A stretch of DNA of 9,417 bases from an uncultured Flavobacteriales bacterium (GCA_946886545.1 CAMPIU010000079.1:1-9417); one strand, 5' to 3'; positions 1 through 6,617 are shown, numbered from the stretch's first letter. Notes: a model not told the origin generated them from the sequence alone. A program made the numbers and translations.

Positions 1-2
1 TT

Positions 3-344
3 ATGGTAGTTACATTACTTTCGGCTGTTTCAGCGATTTCGTATGCGGTTTTGGTGGGTACCTATGCTAAAACACAAGAGCAGGCAAATGGATTCGGTGC
101 CATTTCCATCATTATTTTTGCGGCAATCGGTGGAATTTGGGTCCCGAATTTTGTCATGCCGGATTACATGCAGACAATAGGAAACATTTCACCGCTTAAA
201 TGGTGTCTGGAAGGATATTACACGCTTTTCTTGAAAAATGGTGCCTGGGGAGAATTAATTGGTACTATATCTTTCTTATTTTTGTTTACTGTAATTTGTC
301 AACTCTTGATATTCATAAAGTTGAGAATTCAAAATTATCTTTAA
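3..344 (+). CDS. ABC-2 type transporter permease, C-terminal part (5' end outside window)
   Basis: Only the last ~113 residues are visible. The reading frame is open from the window edge, so the first Met (base 3) is probably internal. The fragment has three hydrophobic segments, at about residues 1-20, 30-52 and 83-108. Between the last two lies a short loop containing ISPLKWCLEGYY, the conserved 'N-x-SPxxW' loop typical of the last extracytoplasmic part of ABC-2 family permeases. The protein would be the inner-membrane subunit of an ABC exporter; its ATPase is expected upstream. The stop codon lies 3 bases before the acyl carrier protein gene, so the genes are probably co-transcribed and the exporter probably serves the same biosynthetic cluster. 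The family call is fairly secure; the substrate is unknown. Confidence 0.75.
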   Translation: MVVTLLSAVSAISYAVLVGTYAKTQEQANGFGAISIIIFAAIGGIWVPNFVMPDYMQTIGNISPLKWCLEGYYTLFLKNGAWGELIGTISFLFLFTVICQLLIFIKLRIQNYL

Positions 345-347
345 AAT

Positions 348-617
348 ATGACTACAAACAGAGAAGAATTAATCGTTGAGTTCAAAGAACATTTGATCAA
401 ATATTTGAATTTGTTGGATTTAACTCCTGCAGACATCAAAAATGACGAGGTTTTATTTGGAGGAGATTTAGGTTTAGATTCCATTGATTCAGTAGAATTA
501 ATTGTTTTATTGGATCGTGAGTATGGAATAAAAATCAAAAACCCAACTGAGGGTAGACAGATTTTGGTTGACGTAAATACTATAGTTGATTATATTGTTG
601 CGAATAGAACAAAATAA
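348..617 (+). CDS. Acyl carrier protein (phosphopantetheine-binding)
   Basis: An 89-residue acidic protein of the usual acyl carrier protein size. The motif LGLDSIDSVEL places the phosphopantetheine attachment serine at residue 45, at the start of helix II. The rest fits the four-helix fold, with DREYGIKI after helix II as in type II ACPs. It would carry acyl or polyene intermediates as thioesters in the cytoplasm for the adjacent ketosynthases. ATG is at 348, 3 bases after the permease stop, and the ketosynthase starts 5 bases after this gene ends, so the three are tightly packed. It is unlikely to be the housekeeping AcpP, because it sits with a ketosynthase/dead-ketosynthase pair and an exporter rather than with the fab genes, and its motif is DSID rather than the usual DSLD. 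The cluster-specific role is inferred. Confidence 0.9.
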   Translation: MTTNREELIVEFKEHLIKYLNLLDLTPADIKNDEVLFGGDLGLDSIDSVELIVLLDREYGIKIKNPTEGRQILVDVNTIVDYIVANRTK

Positions 618-622
618 GATCG

Positions 623-1792
623 ATGGCTGAAATTGTTGTTACGGGAATGGGTGCAATCAGTTCAATTGGATTGACAATTGCTGAAAACCATTATTCCTTG
701 AAACAAGAAATCTCAGGAATCCGAAAAGCCAAACATTTTAAATCTCATTATTCCGATTCACTGGTCTTTGGTGAGATCAATCAGAGTGATGAGGAATTAT
801 TGCTGGAATTGGGTCTTGAAAAAGGACTTGGCTTTACACGGACAACTCTCATTGCCCTAAAAGCATTCCGGGAAGCTATTCACGACGCACAGCTTAGTCC
901 TCAGGATCTTGCTTCAACAAGAACAGCATTTATAAGCTCAAGCACAGTTGGCGGAATGTGTTATACCGATGATTTGTACCACGACGCAAATTTACAAGGC
1001 TCTCCATCCGAATTCGTAAAGAATTATGAAGGTTCTGATCATGCGTTGCAAATTGTCCGCTTGTACGGAATGAAAGGAATCACGGATGTCATCAACACAG
1101 CTTGTTCTTCATCTGCAAATGCCATTGCGCTTGGCGCCCGATTGCTGGAAACGGGTAAAGTGGACCGTGTGATTGCCGGCGGAAGCGATTGCCTGGCGAA
1201 GTTTACGGTGAACGGTTTCAATTCACTTCGCATCTTGAGCGAAGAACCTTGCAAGCCTTTTGACACCAGTCGCGAAGGCTTAAGCTTGGGCGAAGCCGCA
1301 GCTTATGTTGTTTTGGAACGAAAAGCAGATGTTGCGGGTTTAAAAAAGATCCAAGCCCTATTTTCAGGTTTCGGAATTTGCAATGATGCATTCCATCCTT
1401 CTGCAACTTCAGATGATGCAAGAGGCCCGAGAATGGCAATGGAGCTGGCTTTGAAACGTGCTCAATTAACCCCGGAAGACATTCAGTATATCAATGCACA
1501 CGGAACCGGAACTCCCAATAATGATTTAACCGAATCGTTTGCTTTTTCCAAGCTGTTTAAGGATGTCCCACCGTTCAGTTCTACCAAATCCTACGTTGGA
1601 CACACACTCGCCGCTGCGGGCGCATTAGAAGCAATCTATAGCATTCTTTCCATTCAAAATCAGGAAGTATATCCGAGTTTGCGTGTGGAGGAACCCATTT
1701 CAGACTTTTCGTTCCGGCCCGCTTTGAAATATACTCCTGATGTCACTATCAAACATGTTCTTTCCAATTCATTCGGTTTTGGTGGAATTTGA
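623..1792 (+). CDS. Beta-ketoacyl-ACP synthase, FabF/KAS II-like, possibly shortened at its C-terminus
   Basis: A 389-residue thiolase-fold condensing enzyme. It has the complete catalytic triad: nucleophile Cys161 in NTACSSSANA, His293 in NAHGTGTPNNDLTE and His327 in KSYVGHTLAAAGALEA, with conserved Lys322. It would perform decarboxylative Claisen condensation on ACP-bound substrates in the cytoplasm. Its neighbours are an ACP (5 bases upstream) and a second, catalytically dead ketosynthase-like protein downstream, which suggests a KS/chain-length-factor heterodimer making a polyene or polyketide rather than ordinary fatty acids. The protein ends at SNSFGFGGI. E. coli FabF continues after FGFGG with a short terminal strand ending SLIFKKI. 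Here frame 0 downstream still reads SS-stop-IF, so the strand seems lost through two TGA codons (see findings). Enzyme family is near certain; pathway is inferred. Confidence 0.92.
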   Translation: MAEIVVTGMGAISSIGLTIAENHYSLKQEISGIRKAKHFKSHYSDSLVFGEINQSDEELLLELGLEKGLGFTRTTLIALKAFREAIHDAQLSPQDLASTRTAFISSSTVGGMCYTDDLYHDANLQGSPSEFVKNYEGSDHALQIVRLYGMKGITDVINTACSSSANAIALGARLLETGKVDRVIAGGSDCLAKFTVNGFNSLRILSEEPCKPFDTSREGLSLGEAAAYVVLERKADVAGLKKIQALFSGFGICNDAFHPSATSDDARGPRMAMELALKRAQLTPEDIQYINAHGTGTPNNDLTESFAFSKLFKDVPPFSSTKSYVGHTLAAAGALEAIYSILSIQNQEVYPSLRVEEPISDFSFRPALKYTPDVTIKHVLSNSFGFGGI

Positions 1793-1812
1793 TCCTCTTG
1801 AATCTTTTATGG

Positions 1813-2850
1813 ATGTATGTAAAAGATCTGTACGCTATTTCTCCTCAGAAGACTCATGACTTATCCTTCGAAAATGGGGATTGGCAAGTATTCAATGAAT
1901 TCATATACAAAGCCATTGAACCTTCTTACCAAGATATTATTCCCAGCACTCAATTACGAAGAATGGGGAAAGCTGTTCGAATGGGAATTGGTGTTTCATT
2001 ACCTTTATTAGAACGAAATCCGAAACCCGATGGAATTATTTTCGGAACAGCAAATGGCGGATTGGAAGACTGTATTAAGTTTTTAAATCAAATTGTAGAG
2101 TACAATGAAGGGACTTTAACCCCCACAAACTTTGTACAAAGCACACCAAATGCATTAGCGGGACAAGTCGCACTTCTTTCCGAAAACATGGGCTACAACA
2201 TGACGCATGTCAACGGTTCTTTAGCATTCGAATCTGCTCTGTTGGACGCTTCGCTCTTTTTTGATGAACACACTCAGCAAGAAAAAACCATTTTGCTTGG
2301 GGCAGTAGAAGAAATCTCCGACTACAATTACAATATCGACCGTTTGGGAGAACGTTTCAAACAGGAGTTGGTTTCCAACATTGACCTGCTTACTTCCAAT
2401 ACACCCGGTTCCTACTGCGGTGAAGGATCTACTCAATTTTTCCTGAGCAACAATCCTGAAAACAGCCTTGCCAAATTCAGCGGTTTGAAACAATCATCTT
2501 ATCTTTCTAAGGGTGAAATTGCTGATTTTGTATCGGGTTTTCTTTCGGAACAAAATATAAAGCCGGCTGAGATAGACTGTTTATTGCTTGGCAAAAACGG
2601 AGATAGCTTAACAGATTCCTGGTACGATGAGCTCATCGAATTGTTTGGCGATAAACCTACTGTTTACTTCAAAAAATCAGTCGGTGAATACCGTACAGTT
2701 AGCGCATTTGCAAGCTATCTGGCAGTTCAGTTACTAAACGGGAAAGCACATCATTTAATAGAAAATGGCGCAACAGCAGAACCGCGCACCATTTTAATCT
2801 ATAATCATTTTGACGCTATCCGTCACAGCTTAATTCTCATCCAGAAGTAA
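1813..2850 (+). CDS. Ketosynthase-like protein without catalytic residues (chain-length-factor-like)
   Basis: A 345-residue protein related to the beta-ketoacyl synthase N-terminal-like family of Bacteroidota (PF13723 type). I chose the ATG at 1813, giving MYVKDLYAISPQ, over the in-frame TTG at 1789, because the extra eight hydrophobic residues do not look like part of the fold. The thiolase-fold landmarks remain, such as FGTANGGLEDC and STPNALAGQVAL. The nucleophile region reads HVNGSLAFESALLDA, so the Cys position is Gly/Ser. The first His region reads LLGKNGDSLTDSW (about 258-270) and the second KKSVGEYRTVSAFA, so both histidines are gone as well. Such proteins pair with an active ketosynthase and shape its chain length. 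It starts 20 bases after the ketosynthase stop, implying co-translation and 1:1 assembly. The partner role is inferred. Confidence 0.85.
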   Translation: MYVKDLYAISPQKTHDLSFENGDWQVFNEFIYKAIEPSYQDIIPSTQLRRMGKAVRMGIGVSLPLLERNPKPDGIIFGTANGGLEDCIKFLNQIVEYNEGTLTPTNFVQSTPNALAGQVALLSENMGYNMTHVNGSLAFESALLDASLFFDEHTQQEKTILLGAVEEISDYNYNIDRLGERFKQELVSNIDLLTSNTPGSYCGEGSTQFFLSNNPENSLAKFSGLKQSSYLSKGEIADFVSGFLSEQNIKPAEIDCLLLGKNGDSLTDSWYDELIELFGDKPTVYFKKSVGEYRTVSAFASYLAVQLLNGKAHHLIENGATAEPRTILIYNHFDAIRHSLILIQK

Positions 2851-2863
2851 CCATTTATTTTTC

Positions 2864-2921
2864 AACGCAAAGGACGCAAAATTTGCAAATCTTCTCGGTG
2901 CTTCTTCGCGCCTTTGCGGTT
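2864..2921. repeat. GCAAAGG-type imperfect inverted repeat between convergent genes
   Basis: The left arm at 2864-2880 begins AACGCAAAGGACGC. The right arm at 2905-2921 reads TTCGCGCCTTTGCGGTT, whose complement is AACCGCAAAGGCGCGAA, so the arms pair with small bulges. A shorter palindrome, GCAAATTTTGC-like, lies next to the left arm. The element fills almost all of the 74 bases between two convergent genes, so it could act as a bidirectional transcription end. GCAAAG-rich hairpins of this kind are common intergenic repeats in Bacteroidota as I recall them, so it is probably one copy of a dispersed family. Copy number cannot be checked here. Confidence 0.7.
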
Positions 2922-2924
2922 AAA

Positions 2925-3590
2925 TTACTTCTTTAGAATGGTAATCGTTTTCCTTCCTTTTAAAGGCATAGTCCCGAAAACAATATCCCAAATTGGTGTA
3001 GATACTCCAAAAGCTTTGTCGTGCTGCTGGTAATGATGGATGTTGTGATGCCTCCACCAGAAGTTAAATCGTGCAGGTGCAGGTTTGCTGTGCACCATCC
3101 AGTGGATGCTGATATAAGCCAGATAACCCATTAAAAATCCCGGACCAAACACAAATGCCTCATCACCCATTAGAAAATAAAATATGCCTAAAAGAATGCT
3201 TGCAATGATCAATCCCGGAACAGGAGGCAGAATAATGCGATCATCGTCACTTGGATATTGATGATGAATCCCATGGAACATGTATTGTAGTCCGGTATCA
3301 TAAGATGCGTCTTTTATCCTATGATATACAAAGCGGTGTAACATGTATTCCCCAAAAGTCCAGGCAAAAAACCCAAGGAAGAACAACAATATCGTATTCA
3401 TTGCGGTTCCATGAAAATAAGACACATATACCCAAAGTAAAATAGAAGCCAGTGCACTATATAACACAATAATTATCCAAAGCTTTGTTTTAGTAAGAAC
3501 CTCCAGAAGAGGCGACTTGAATAGTTTAGGCGATTTTTCATCAGGATAAACACGGAATTCATAATTCTGATTTTTAGATGCTGATTCCAT
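2925..3590 (-). CDS. Fatty acid hydroxylase superfamily protein (Scs7/FAH1-like, di-iron, membrane)
   Basis: A 221-residue integral membrane protein with the histidine clusters of the sterol desaturase/fatty acid hydroxylase superfamily. These are HRFVYH (85-90), HGIHH (106-110) followed by PSDDDR and LPP, HWMVH (163-167), and RHHNIHH (180-186) followed by FGVSTPIWDIVFGT. The HGIHHQYP...PP and FG(V/I)STPIWD patterns resemble fatty acid 2-hydroxylases (yeast Scs7, human FA2H) more than carotenoid hydroxylases. The histidines would bind two irons for O2-dependent hydroxylation at the membrane face. Hydrophobic stretches lie at about 37-58, 63-82, 122-141 and 145-162. I start at ATG 3590: an in-frame ATG at 3671 adds 27 residues but lies within a likely -7 promoter box. 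Likely substrates are acyl chains of hydroxylated membrane lipids (inference). A CrtZ-type role cannot be excluded. Confidence 0.85.
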   Translation of the reverse strand: MESASKNQNYEFRVYPDEKSPKLFKSPLLEVLTKTKLWIIIVLYSALASILLWVYVSYFHGTAMNTILLFFLGFFAWTFGEYMLHRFVYHRIKDASYDTGLQYMFHGIHHQYPSDDDRIILPPVPGLIIASILLGIFYFLMGDEAFVFGPGFLMGYLAYISIHWMVHSKPAPARFNFWWRHHNIHHYQQHDKAFGVSTPIWDIVFGTMPLKGRKTITILKK

Positions 3591-3668
3591 AGAATAGAAA
3601 TTAGTGAGTATTACTTTTTGAATTAATATGTCAATTTTGGCACTCAGTTGTTCTATTACAACCTGTAA

Positions 3669-3676
3669 CAAAGTTA
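3669..3676 (-). promoter_or_regulatory. Likely Bacteroidota -7 box for the fatty acid hydroxylase gene
   Basis: On the - strand this reads TAACTTTG, a perfect match to the Bacteroidota sigma consensus TAnnTTTG. A TTG that could be the -33 element lies 15 bases further upstream, slightly closer than usual. Transcription would begin near 3662, giving a leader of about 70 bases to the ATG at 3590. This supports the shorter start and a transcript separate from hemD. It is a motif match only. Confidence 0.45.
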
Positions 3677-3710
3677 AAACAACTTTGAACGCAAATAGTT
3701 CTAAAACATA

Positions 3711-3744
3711 ACTAAAAAGCGATTTTTTAGTTAAAAAAAACTAA
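3711..3744 (-). terminator. Weak AT-rich hairpins after hemD
   Basis: Two overlapping AT-rich inverted repeats lie just past the hemD stop. One is TTAGTT/AACTAA (3727-3732 with 3739-3744) around a six-base A-run. The other is ACTAAAAA/TTTTTAGT (3711-3718 with 3724-3731) around GCGAT. On the - strand the first has a T-run in its loop and the structures are alternative to each other. They could end the hem transcript before the hydroxylase promoter, but the stems are almost all A-T pairs, so the call is tentative. Confidence 0.35.
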
Positions 3745-3750
3745 TTTCTC

Positions 3751-4422
3751 TTAGATAAGTTGCAGAAGGATTCTATGGAGCTCTGAATAAGTGGAAGTTT
3801 TCAAAATGAAATCAACGGTCTTCCCGCTATTTACAATAACTCGGGAAGTTGTAGTGCCCCAAGCCAAAATTTTAGCTTCTTTGGGGATAGAGTTCACCGA
3901 AATAAAGCTATAATAATTAGACGGACTTGTAAATATGTAAATTGAAAAAACCGTTCTAAACAGAATCGGGTCTTCAACCGTTTCATATACTACCAACGGA
4001 ATTTTCTGTGTGTCAGAGAGTTCGGTTTCGATAGATTTGTTGGATCTGGTTGATTGCGGAAAAAGCACACGTCGAGGGCCCAGCCATTCTTTAAACTGAT
4101 TTGCAATCTCCTTTGGGTTCCCGGCATTTTCGCCAAAAAAAGACACCACATATCCCTTTGATTCAATATGATTTTTGGTTTCCACCCCAATACAAGCAAT
4201 CTGTTGATCTGATTCCAAAATAAAGTGGTCAGAAACAAAGAAATCAAATGAGCGTGGAGACGAAAAGAAAACGACCTCCCAATCATTAGGAACTTCAAAA
4301 GGAACTTGTTGAAAGGAAATAAATGATCTTCTTGCTAAGAGAATTCCGTTTTTATTGCAAAAATCAACTATTGGAAGAGAGGAATCACTATTGGAACTAA
4401 GAAATATACTCTTGATCTTCAT
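3751..4422 (-). CDS. hemD: Uroporphyrinogen-III synthase
   Basis: A 223-residue cytoplasmic protein that fits the poorly conserved HemD family. It would cyclise hydroxymethylbilane with inversion of ring D to give uroporphyrinogen III. Visible family-like segments are FFSSPRSFDFF (52-62), IACIGVETKNHIES (76-89), IYIFTSPSNYYSF (161-173) and AWGTTTSRVI near residues 187-196. The two-domain layout, with an 'SP' loop in each half, is as expected, though the protein is shorter than the ~245 residues common elsewhere. The main support is position: its ATG (4422) overlaps the end of hemC by 26 bases, which points to translational coupling and to channelling of the unstable hydroxymethylbilane. The usual next gene, hemE, is not found after it in the window. 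Confidence 0.85.
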   Translation of the reverse strand: MKIKSIFLSSNSDSSLPIVDFCNKNGILLARRSFISFQQVPFEVPNDWEVVFFSSPRSFDFFVSDHFILESDQQIACIGVETKNHIESKGYVVSFFGENAGNPKEIANQFKEWLGPRRVLFPQSTRSNKSIETELSDTQKIPLVVYETVEDPILFRTVFSIYIFTSPSNYYSFISVNSIPKEAKILAWGTTTSRVIVNSGKTVDFILKTSTYSELHRILLQLI

Positions 4423-5308
4423 CCTCTTCAGCCAATAAAGCTTCTAAAACTACATCAACCATATCCAAATCATGCGGACCTTCAAATTCAAACCATTGAG
4501 CTCCTTGTTCCCAATCGTGTGCAAACGCCACCAGTAACCTTCCTTCTTCCGGGCAATATGCCCCGAGCGGTAACTGACAACCTCCCTGCAAACGATTCAA
4601 AACCGTTCTTTCCAAAGCAATTTGAGATTGAATATCTTCGTGATTCATGGCTTGCATGAAATTATACAATTCGTGGTCGCTCTCCCTGATCTGCAATGCC
4701 AAAACACCTTGTGCAGGAGCCGGGATGAATTGTTCGGGATCCAAAACCATTTCATGCATTCCCTTCAGATCCAATTTCAAGCGGTCCAAACCGGCCTTTG
4801 CAAGCAGAATAGCATCGTAGTCACCGTCCACCAGTTTTTGAAGTCGCGTTGGAACATTTCCACGTAAATCTTTGATCGTAACATCAGAACGGTAGCCAAC
4901 CAATTGCGATTTTCTTCTTGCAGAAGACGTTCCTACAACAGCACCTTCTTTCAAGCTCCAAAATGCCGTTTCATCAAATGCTTTCGGGTGAATCAGCAAC
5001 ACATCGGCAGGATTTTCTCTTTCCGATACTGCTGCTATGATTAATCCTTCAGGGGGATTTGTTTCCAAATCTTTATGAGAATGTACTGCCAGATCAATGG
5101 TTTCCTGGAGCAGAGCCTGTTCAATTTCTTTCGTGAAAAAGCCTTTTCCTTCCAATTTATCAAAACTCAGGTGTTGAATTTCATCTCCCTGTGTTTTAAT
5201 GATGGTGATTGTAACTTCAGCTCCCAGAGCTTCCAGCTGGTTTTTCACATGATTGGCTTGCCAAAGTGCTAAATCACTTCCGCGCGAACCGATACGAATT
5301 TTTCTCAT
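4397..5308 (-). CDS. hemC: Hydroxymethylbilane synthase (porphobilinogen deaminase)
   Basis: A 303-residue soluble enzyme of normal family length. It joins four porphobilinogens into hydroxymethylbilane using a covalently bound dipyrromethane cofactor. Diagnostic motifs are all present: IRIGSRGSDLALWQA (4-18), HSHKD with catalytic Asp80, VGTSSARRKSQL (125-136) with the substrate-binding arginines, DLRGNVPTRLQKL (147-159), AGLDRL, PAPAQGVLALQIR (196-208), and LQGGCQLPLGAY with the cofactor-attaching Cys244. The ATG at 5308 lies 9 bases after the hemA stop, and the 3' end overlaps hemD, so hemA-hemC-hemD form one operon. The C-terminus is a very acidic tail (LLAEEDEDQEYIS) that overlaps the hemD start and probably has no catalytic role. 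Confidence 0.98.
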   Translation of the reverse strand: MRKIRIGSRGSDLALWQANHVKNQLEALGAEVTITIIKTQGDEIQHLSFDKLEGKGFFTKEIEQALLQETIDLAVHSHKDLETNPPEGLIIAAVSERENPADVLLIHPKAFDETAFWSLKEGAVVGTSSARRKSQLVGYRSDVTIKDLRGNVPTRLQKLVDGDYDAILLAKAGLDRLKLDLKGMHEMVLDPEQFIPAPAQGVLALQIRESDHELYNFMQAMNHEDIQSQIALERTVLNRLQGGCQLPLGAYCPEEGRLLVAFAHDWEQGAQWFEFEGPHDLDMVDVVLEALLAEEDEDQEYIS

Positions 5309-5317
5309 GAAGTAAAA

Positions 5318-6544
5318 TTACGATTTAAACATGATTTCTTTTGCCATAATCATCGGCATGCTCATGTATTTTTTCTCCATGTAACCAACCACTTTTTCCA
5401 AAATCTCCATCGAAGAAGGATCCAGCTGATCCAATTCATTCTTAAAGATTTCATTGAAAGCAGTTGCACGAATATCTTTGACCATTTGAGGAACAGGTCT
5501 CATGGCAACTTCAATCGCCCGCATCTTTGCAATATTGCGAAATTCATTATTCGCTTCCTCTAAAATCTGTTCCACATGAATCACTTCTTGCGAGCGTTCT
5601 TTCAAATGACCATCTGAAATCTGTTGAAGAACCTCTATCGAAATAGTTCTTGTTGGGTAATTGGCATGAACTTCAGGAGAAATATCGCTTGGCAATGCCA
5701 AGTCGACAGTAATCTTGGGATTTGATTCGCCATTCAATAAAGTGGAGTACAATTTTTCATCCACGATCACATCTTCGGAACCAGTACAGGAAACCAAAAT
5801 GTCAAAACCTTCAGTATAGTTTTCAAGTTCACTTAAAGGGTAAGCTTTCCCACCCAATTCTTCTGCCAGTACTTCAGCTTTTTCAAGTGTTCTGTTGAAG
5901 ATCACAAAATTGTTCATTCCATGCTTCTTCAGAAAACGCAGCATCGCAGTATTTGTAACACCGGCACCAATTGCCAAAACACGGGCATCCTTCGGAGCAT
6001 CCATTCCAACCAGGCGCTGATAGGCAATAGAAACTACAGAAACCGGTTTCATGGAAATCTTTGTTTCCGTATAAACGCGTTTTGCCGTTTCGATCGTATG
6101 TCGGAATAAAATGCGCAAAGCATCACCTGAAAGCCCCAAATCACGGGATTGTTCATAAGCCTGACGAACCTGGGTAATAATCTCCCGTTCCCCGATAACC
6201 AATGAATCAATTGAAGCTGCAACTCTCAAAGCATGATTTACCGATTCCATTTTTCCGTAAACAATTGCTTTCGAGGTAAAAAAGTTCACTTTCTCCTCAT
6301 CGAAATCAGGATAAAGGGAGGAAAAGAAATCAAAAAGAAACTCGGGAGAAACAATTTCATTGGTAACTAAAAAGTATTCTACCCGGTTACAAGTCGACAA
6401 AAACATAATTTCATCAATATGCAAACGTTCTTTAACGGATTGGAAACGCTGTTGAACAGAATCCTGTTCTATATGCAAAACTCCAATTTTGGAGACTTCC
6501 AAATTTCGATGCGTAAATGCGATTGTGTGCAGTTGCTTAATCAC
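5318..6544 (-). CDS. hemA: Glutamyl-tRNA reductase
   Basis: A 408-residue protein that reduces glutamyl-tRNA(Glu) with NADPH to glutamate-1-semialdehyde, the first committed step of the C5 route to heme. The catalytic domain has the nucleophile Cys52 in FLSTCNRVEYF, then VNHALRVAASIDSLVIGEREIITQV (102-126) with His104. The NADPH-binding domain begins at VLAIGAGVTNTAMLRFL (189-205) and continues with FNRTLEKAEVLAEELGG. A C-terminal helical dimerisation domain follows. The start codon is GTG at 6544. No in-frame ATG fits, since a TAG lies five codons upstream (6557-6559) and the conserved LHTIAFTHRNL begins at residue 5. It heads the hemACD operon. A low-efficiency GTG start at the flux-controlling step could limit expression (inference). 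Confidence 0.98.
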   Translation of the reverse strand: MIKQLHTIAFTHRNLEVSKIGVLHIEQDSVQQRFQSVKERLHIDEIMFLSTCNRVEYFLVTNEIVSPEFLFDFFSSLYPDFDEEKVNFFTSKAIVYGKMESVNHALRVAASIDSLVIGEREIITQVRQAYEQSRDLGLSGDALRILFRHTIETAKRVYTETKISMKPVSVVSIAYQRLVGMDAPKDARVLAIGAGVTNTAMLRFLKKHGMNNFVIFNRTLEKAEVLAEELGGKAYPLSELENYTEGFDILVSCTGSEDVIVDEKLYSTLLNGESNPKITVDLALPSDISPEVHANYPTRTISIEVLQQISDGHLKERSQEVIHVEQILEEANNEFRNIAKMRAIEVAMRPVPQMVKDIRATAFNEIFKNELDQLDPSSMEILEKVVGYMEKKYMSMPMIMAKEIMFKS

Positions 6545-6572
6545 GATGGTAACTTTCTAGCTTTATGTCTCG

Positions 6573-6599
6573 CAAAATTGGGAAAGAAGTAGCTTTCAA
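6573..6599 (-). promoter_or_regulatory. Possible hemA promoter
   Basis: On the - strand a TTG (6597-6599) is followed after 16 bases by CAATTTTG (6573-6580), which matches the Bacteroidota -7 box TAnnTTTG at 7 of 8 positions. The start of transcription would be near 6566, about 22 bases before the hemA GTG. The spacer is a little short and the match imperfect, so this is a moderate-to-weak call. Confidence 0.35.
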
Positions 6600-6600
6600 T

Positions 6601-6617
6601 TGTCAGAAAACTGTCAG
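6601..6617 (-). promoter_or_regulatory. Direct repeat CTGACA-N5-CTGACA just upstream of the hemA promoter
   Basis: On the - strand the sequence reads CTGACAGTTTTCTGACA: two identical hexamers with an 11-base period, about one helical turn. It abuts the candidate -33 TTG of hemA. This placement suits a binding site for a transcription factor, but no known factor was recognised and a six-base repeat can arise by chance. Confidence 0.3.

Noticed and set aside
1781..1795. Programmed -1 frameshift from the ketosynthase into the downstream gene
   Set aside because: No canonical slippery heptamer is present in the right phase, and the downstream protein has its own well-placed ATG at 1813.
1789..1812. 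TTG start for the second ketosynthase-like gene
   Set aside because: It adds only ILLNLLW before MYVKDLYAISPQ, which looks like the natural N-terminus of the fold.
341..2493. Open frames on the - strand opposite the ACP and the two ketosynthase-like genes
   Set aside because: They lie antisense to well-supported genes, are short, and show no recognisable motif or signal.
3990..4298. 102-codon - strand frame inside hemD
   Set aside because: It is an alternate frame of the hemD coding sequence with no family features.
4622..6109. + strand frames opposite hemC and hemA (4622-4867, 5075-5272, 5921-6109)
   Set aside because: They are antisense shadows of strongly conserved enzymes with Cys-, Phe- and Gln-rich translations and no domain.
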